From assembly GCA_938023035.1 (NCBI GenBank), contig CALIDI010000024.1, positions 43,917 to 107,916 on the forward strand: DNA of 64,000 nt, in the 5' to 3' direction. This document shows positions 62,853-64,000 of the stretch, piece after piece (within the stretch, counting starts at the first letter, position 1; each line of letters begins with the position of its first letter). The stretch comes from an uncultured Leptolyngbyaceae cyanobacterium. GTDB lineage: Bacteria; Cyanobacteriota; Cyanobacteriia; Leptolyngbyales; Leptolyngbyaceae. A program made the translations under genes and the position numbers. The notes below the pieces were generated by a model, which saw only the letters and a list, made by a program, of their open reading frames with translations, was not told the DNA's origin and ran no database searches.

Positions 62853-64000
62853 AGCCCCCCAACCACTGCGATCGCCAGGGCCACCCATCCGGTCAGCGAT
62901 TGCAGCAGTAGGAAACCACCAATAGCAAACATCGTGCCAAACAGTAGAAGGGTCGCGGCCACAATGCAACGGATATCCCGTGCTAGATCCTGGAGAGGCG
63001 CTAACCCGGTACGCTGGCGCTGGCGTGCCCATCCTGGGCCACCGGGACGAATTTGCGCATAAAATCGGTCGAGGGTTAGGTCCGATTCAGGCGGTGTGAG
63101 AAACATCACAGTCAGCCAGATAGCAGCCGTCAGCAGCGAGATCACCATTAGGCGTTGACCAAAATCCTCAATTTTGAGAACAGGCTCCACGCTGGTGAAC
63201 CAGCCAATCAGAAACCCGGCAAGCATGGCCGCTAGCTCAGCCGCTGCATTAATGCGCCACCAAAACCAACGCAAGATTAAAACCAGACCGGGGCCGGTGC
63301 CAATTGCGATCACAAGACGAAACACGGTGGCAACATCCTGAGAGTAAAAGGCGGCGATCGCGCCTAAAATCGTCACCAATACCGAGGCAAGCCGACCCAC
63401 GGTGACTAACTCAACCTGAGTCGCGGTTGGTCTCATAAAGCGGCCATAAAGGTCATTTGTCAGGTAAGAAGCGCCCCAGTTAATCGATGTCGAGACGGTG
63501 CTCATGAAAGCAGCCAGCAAAGAAGCCACCACAATACCCAGGAAAACAGGGGGCAAAAAGTCGAGCATTAGTTTTGGGTAACCCATTTCTCGATCGGCCA
63601 GATCGGGGTAAAGGGCGATCGCCGCCAGAGCCACCACAATCCAGGGCCAAGTCCGCACGATGTATTGGAGCAGATTAAATAACCAAGCCGCTCGCTCAGC
63701 TTCCGGTTCATTCTTTGCTGCCGCCAAGCGTTGCACAAACTCGCCCCCGCCATCACTGCGGCGAAACGACCACCACTGTACCAGTGTGTACGCCGCAAAA
63801 GTGCTGGCTGTGATACCTGCCGCATCATTCCACCGCAGCGTTCCATCGGTGAAGCCAAAGGGCAGAAAGGACAAGATATCAATGGGCGTGGCTTGCTGTG
63901 CCCGCTGCAACAAGGCATCCATCCCCCCCAGCCGCGTCACCGCTGCGATCGCCACCACAAAGGCACCCCCCAAAGCCAACGCAAATTGAAAAAAGTCCGT
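62798..64000 (-). CDS. Sodium:solute symporter family protein, N-terminus cut by window edge
   Basis: About 400 codons are open to the right edge. Some nine to ten membrane helices are visible. TDFFQFALALGG, the conserved ASLLAAFMSTVSTSINWGASY (helix with the Na2-site serine/threonines) and YLTNDLYGRFMRP fit the SSS family, near the subgroup with large soluble loops. The substrate is not predictable. The C-terminal tail WLRQEDRHRAK is duplicated downstream of the stop. Inner membrane. Confidence 0.9.
   Translation of the reverse strand, partial: TDFFQFALALGGAFVVAIAAVTRLGGMDALLQRAQQATPIDILSFLPFGFTDGTLRWNDAAGITASTFAAYTLVQWWSFRRSDGGGEFVQRLAAAKNEPEAERAAWLFNLLQYIVRTWPWIVVALAAIALYPDLADREMGYPKLMLDFLPPVFLGIVVASLLAAFMSTVSTSINWGASYLTNDLYGRFMRPTATQVELVTVGRLASVLVTILGAIAAFYSQDVATVFRLVIAIGTGPGLVLILRWFWWRINAAAELAAMLAGFLIGWFTSVEPVLKIEDFGQRLMVISLLTAAIWLTVMFLTPPESDLTLDRFYAQIRPGGPGWARQRQRTGLAPLQDLARDIRCIVAATLLLFGTMFAIGGFLLLQSLTGWVALAIAVVGGLWLRQEDRHRAKIRKNSY

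Overview
The window is chromosomal DNA from a cyanobacterium. It has dense HIP1 palindromes (GCGATCGC) in and between genes, plus cyanobacterial marker genes: phycobilin lyase cpcT, psb29/thf1, a cikA-type clock kinase, hisZ, nrtS, AroH-type chorismate mutase, and the V4R/SpkG photosystem II assembly cluster. No transposase, integrase or cas gene was seen. One tRNA (Ser-GGA) is present.

Layout. 1-12.3 kb is housekeeping and photosynthesis: a TIGR03790 secreted protein (cut by the edge), tRNA-Ser, a 2Fe-2S ferredoxin, a degenerate SNase-like lipoprotein, an inositol-monophosphatase-family enzyme, a J-domain/TPR protein, hisZ, nrtS, an SRPBCC protein, hemF, a STAS protein, divergent cpcT and psb29, aspA and a conserved unknown. 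12.5-25.5 kb holds two giant minus-strand genes for RTX (type I secretion) proteins. The first in transcription order is a 2241-aa ExeM/NucH-type nuclease with lamin-tail and DUF3616 domains. The second is a 1982-aa protein joining an EEP domain, an esterase-like phytase domain, a beta-propeller phytase domain and a PhoD phosphatase. Four 11-bp units resembling a Pho box lie upstream of the nuclease. Together they look like an extracellular system for taking phosphate from DNA and organic phosphoesters.

25.5-36.9 kb is looser: gene-poor DNA with repeats and a TPR gene fragment, a Tat-exported caspase-like protein, cikA, a large SLH/TPR protein, an FKBP isomerase and an orphan adenine methylase. 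37-49.9 kb has a fused peptide ABC ATPase, the NAD salvage set pncB-nadD-nrtR, ribD, a C-terminal processing protease, purB and several unknowns. 50.6-57.8 kb has a phasin-like protein, a secreted protein, a DUF3445 haem demethylase-like enzyme, a DUF3598 lipocalin-like protein, a lumenal pentapeptide protein, an EamA transporter, sppA and aroH. 57.9-62.2 kb is a compact minus-strand operon, V4R - small unknown - unknown - V4R - SpkG-like kinase, matching in order a reduced slr0144-slr0152 (Pap) operon. A Na+/solute symporter runs off the right edge.

A recurrent feature not explained by the genes is paired short direct repeats. Five unrelated 30-38 nt sequences are each present twice at a 71-73 nt period, and a sixth pair has a 60 nt period. 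At least two are copies of the 3' end of the adjacent gene. Several 16-21 nt tandem duplications also sit at gene ends or starts.
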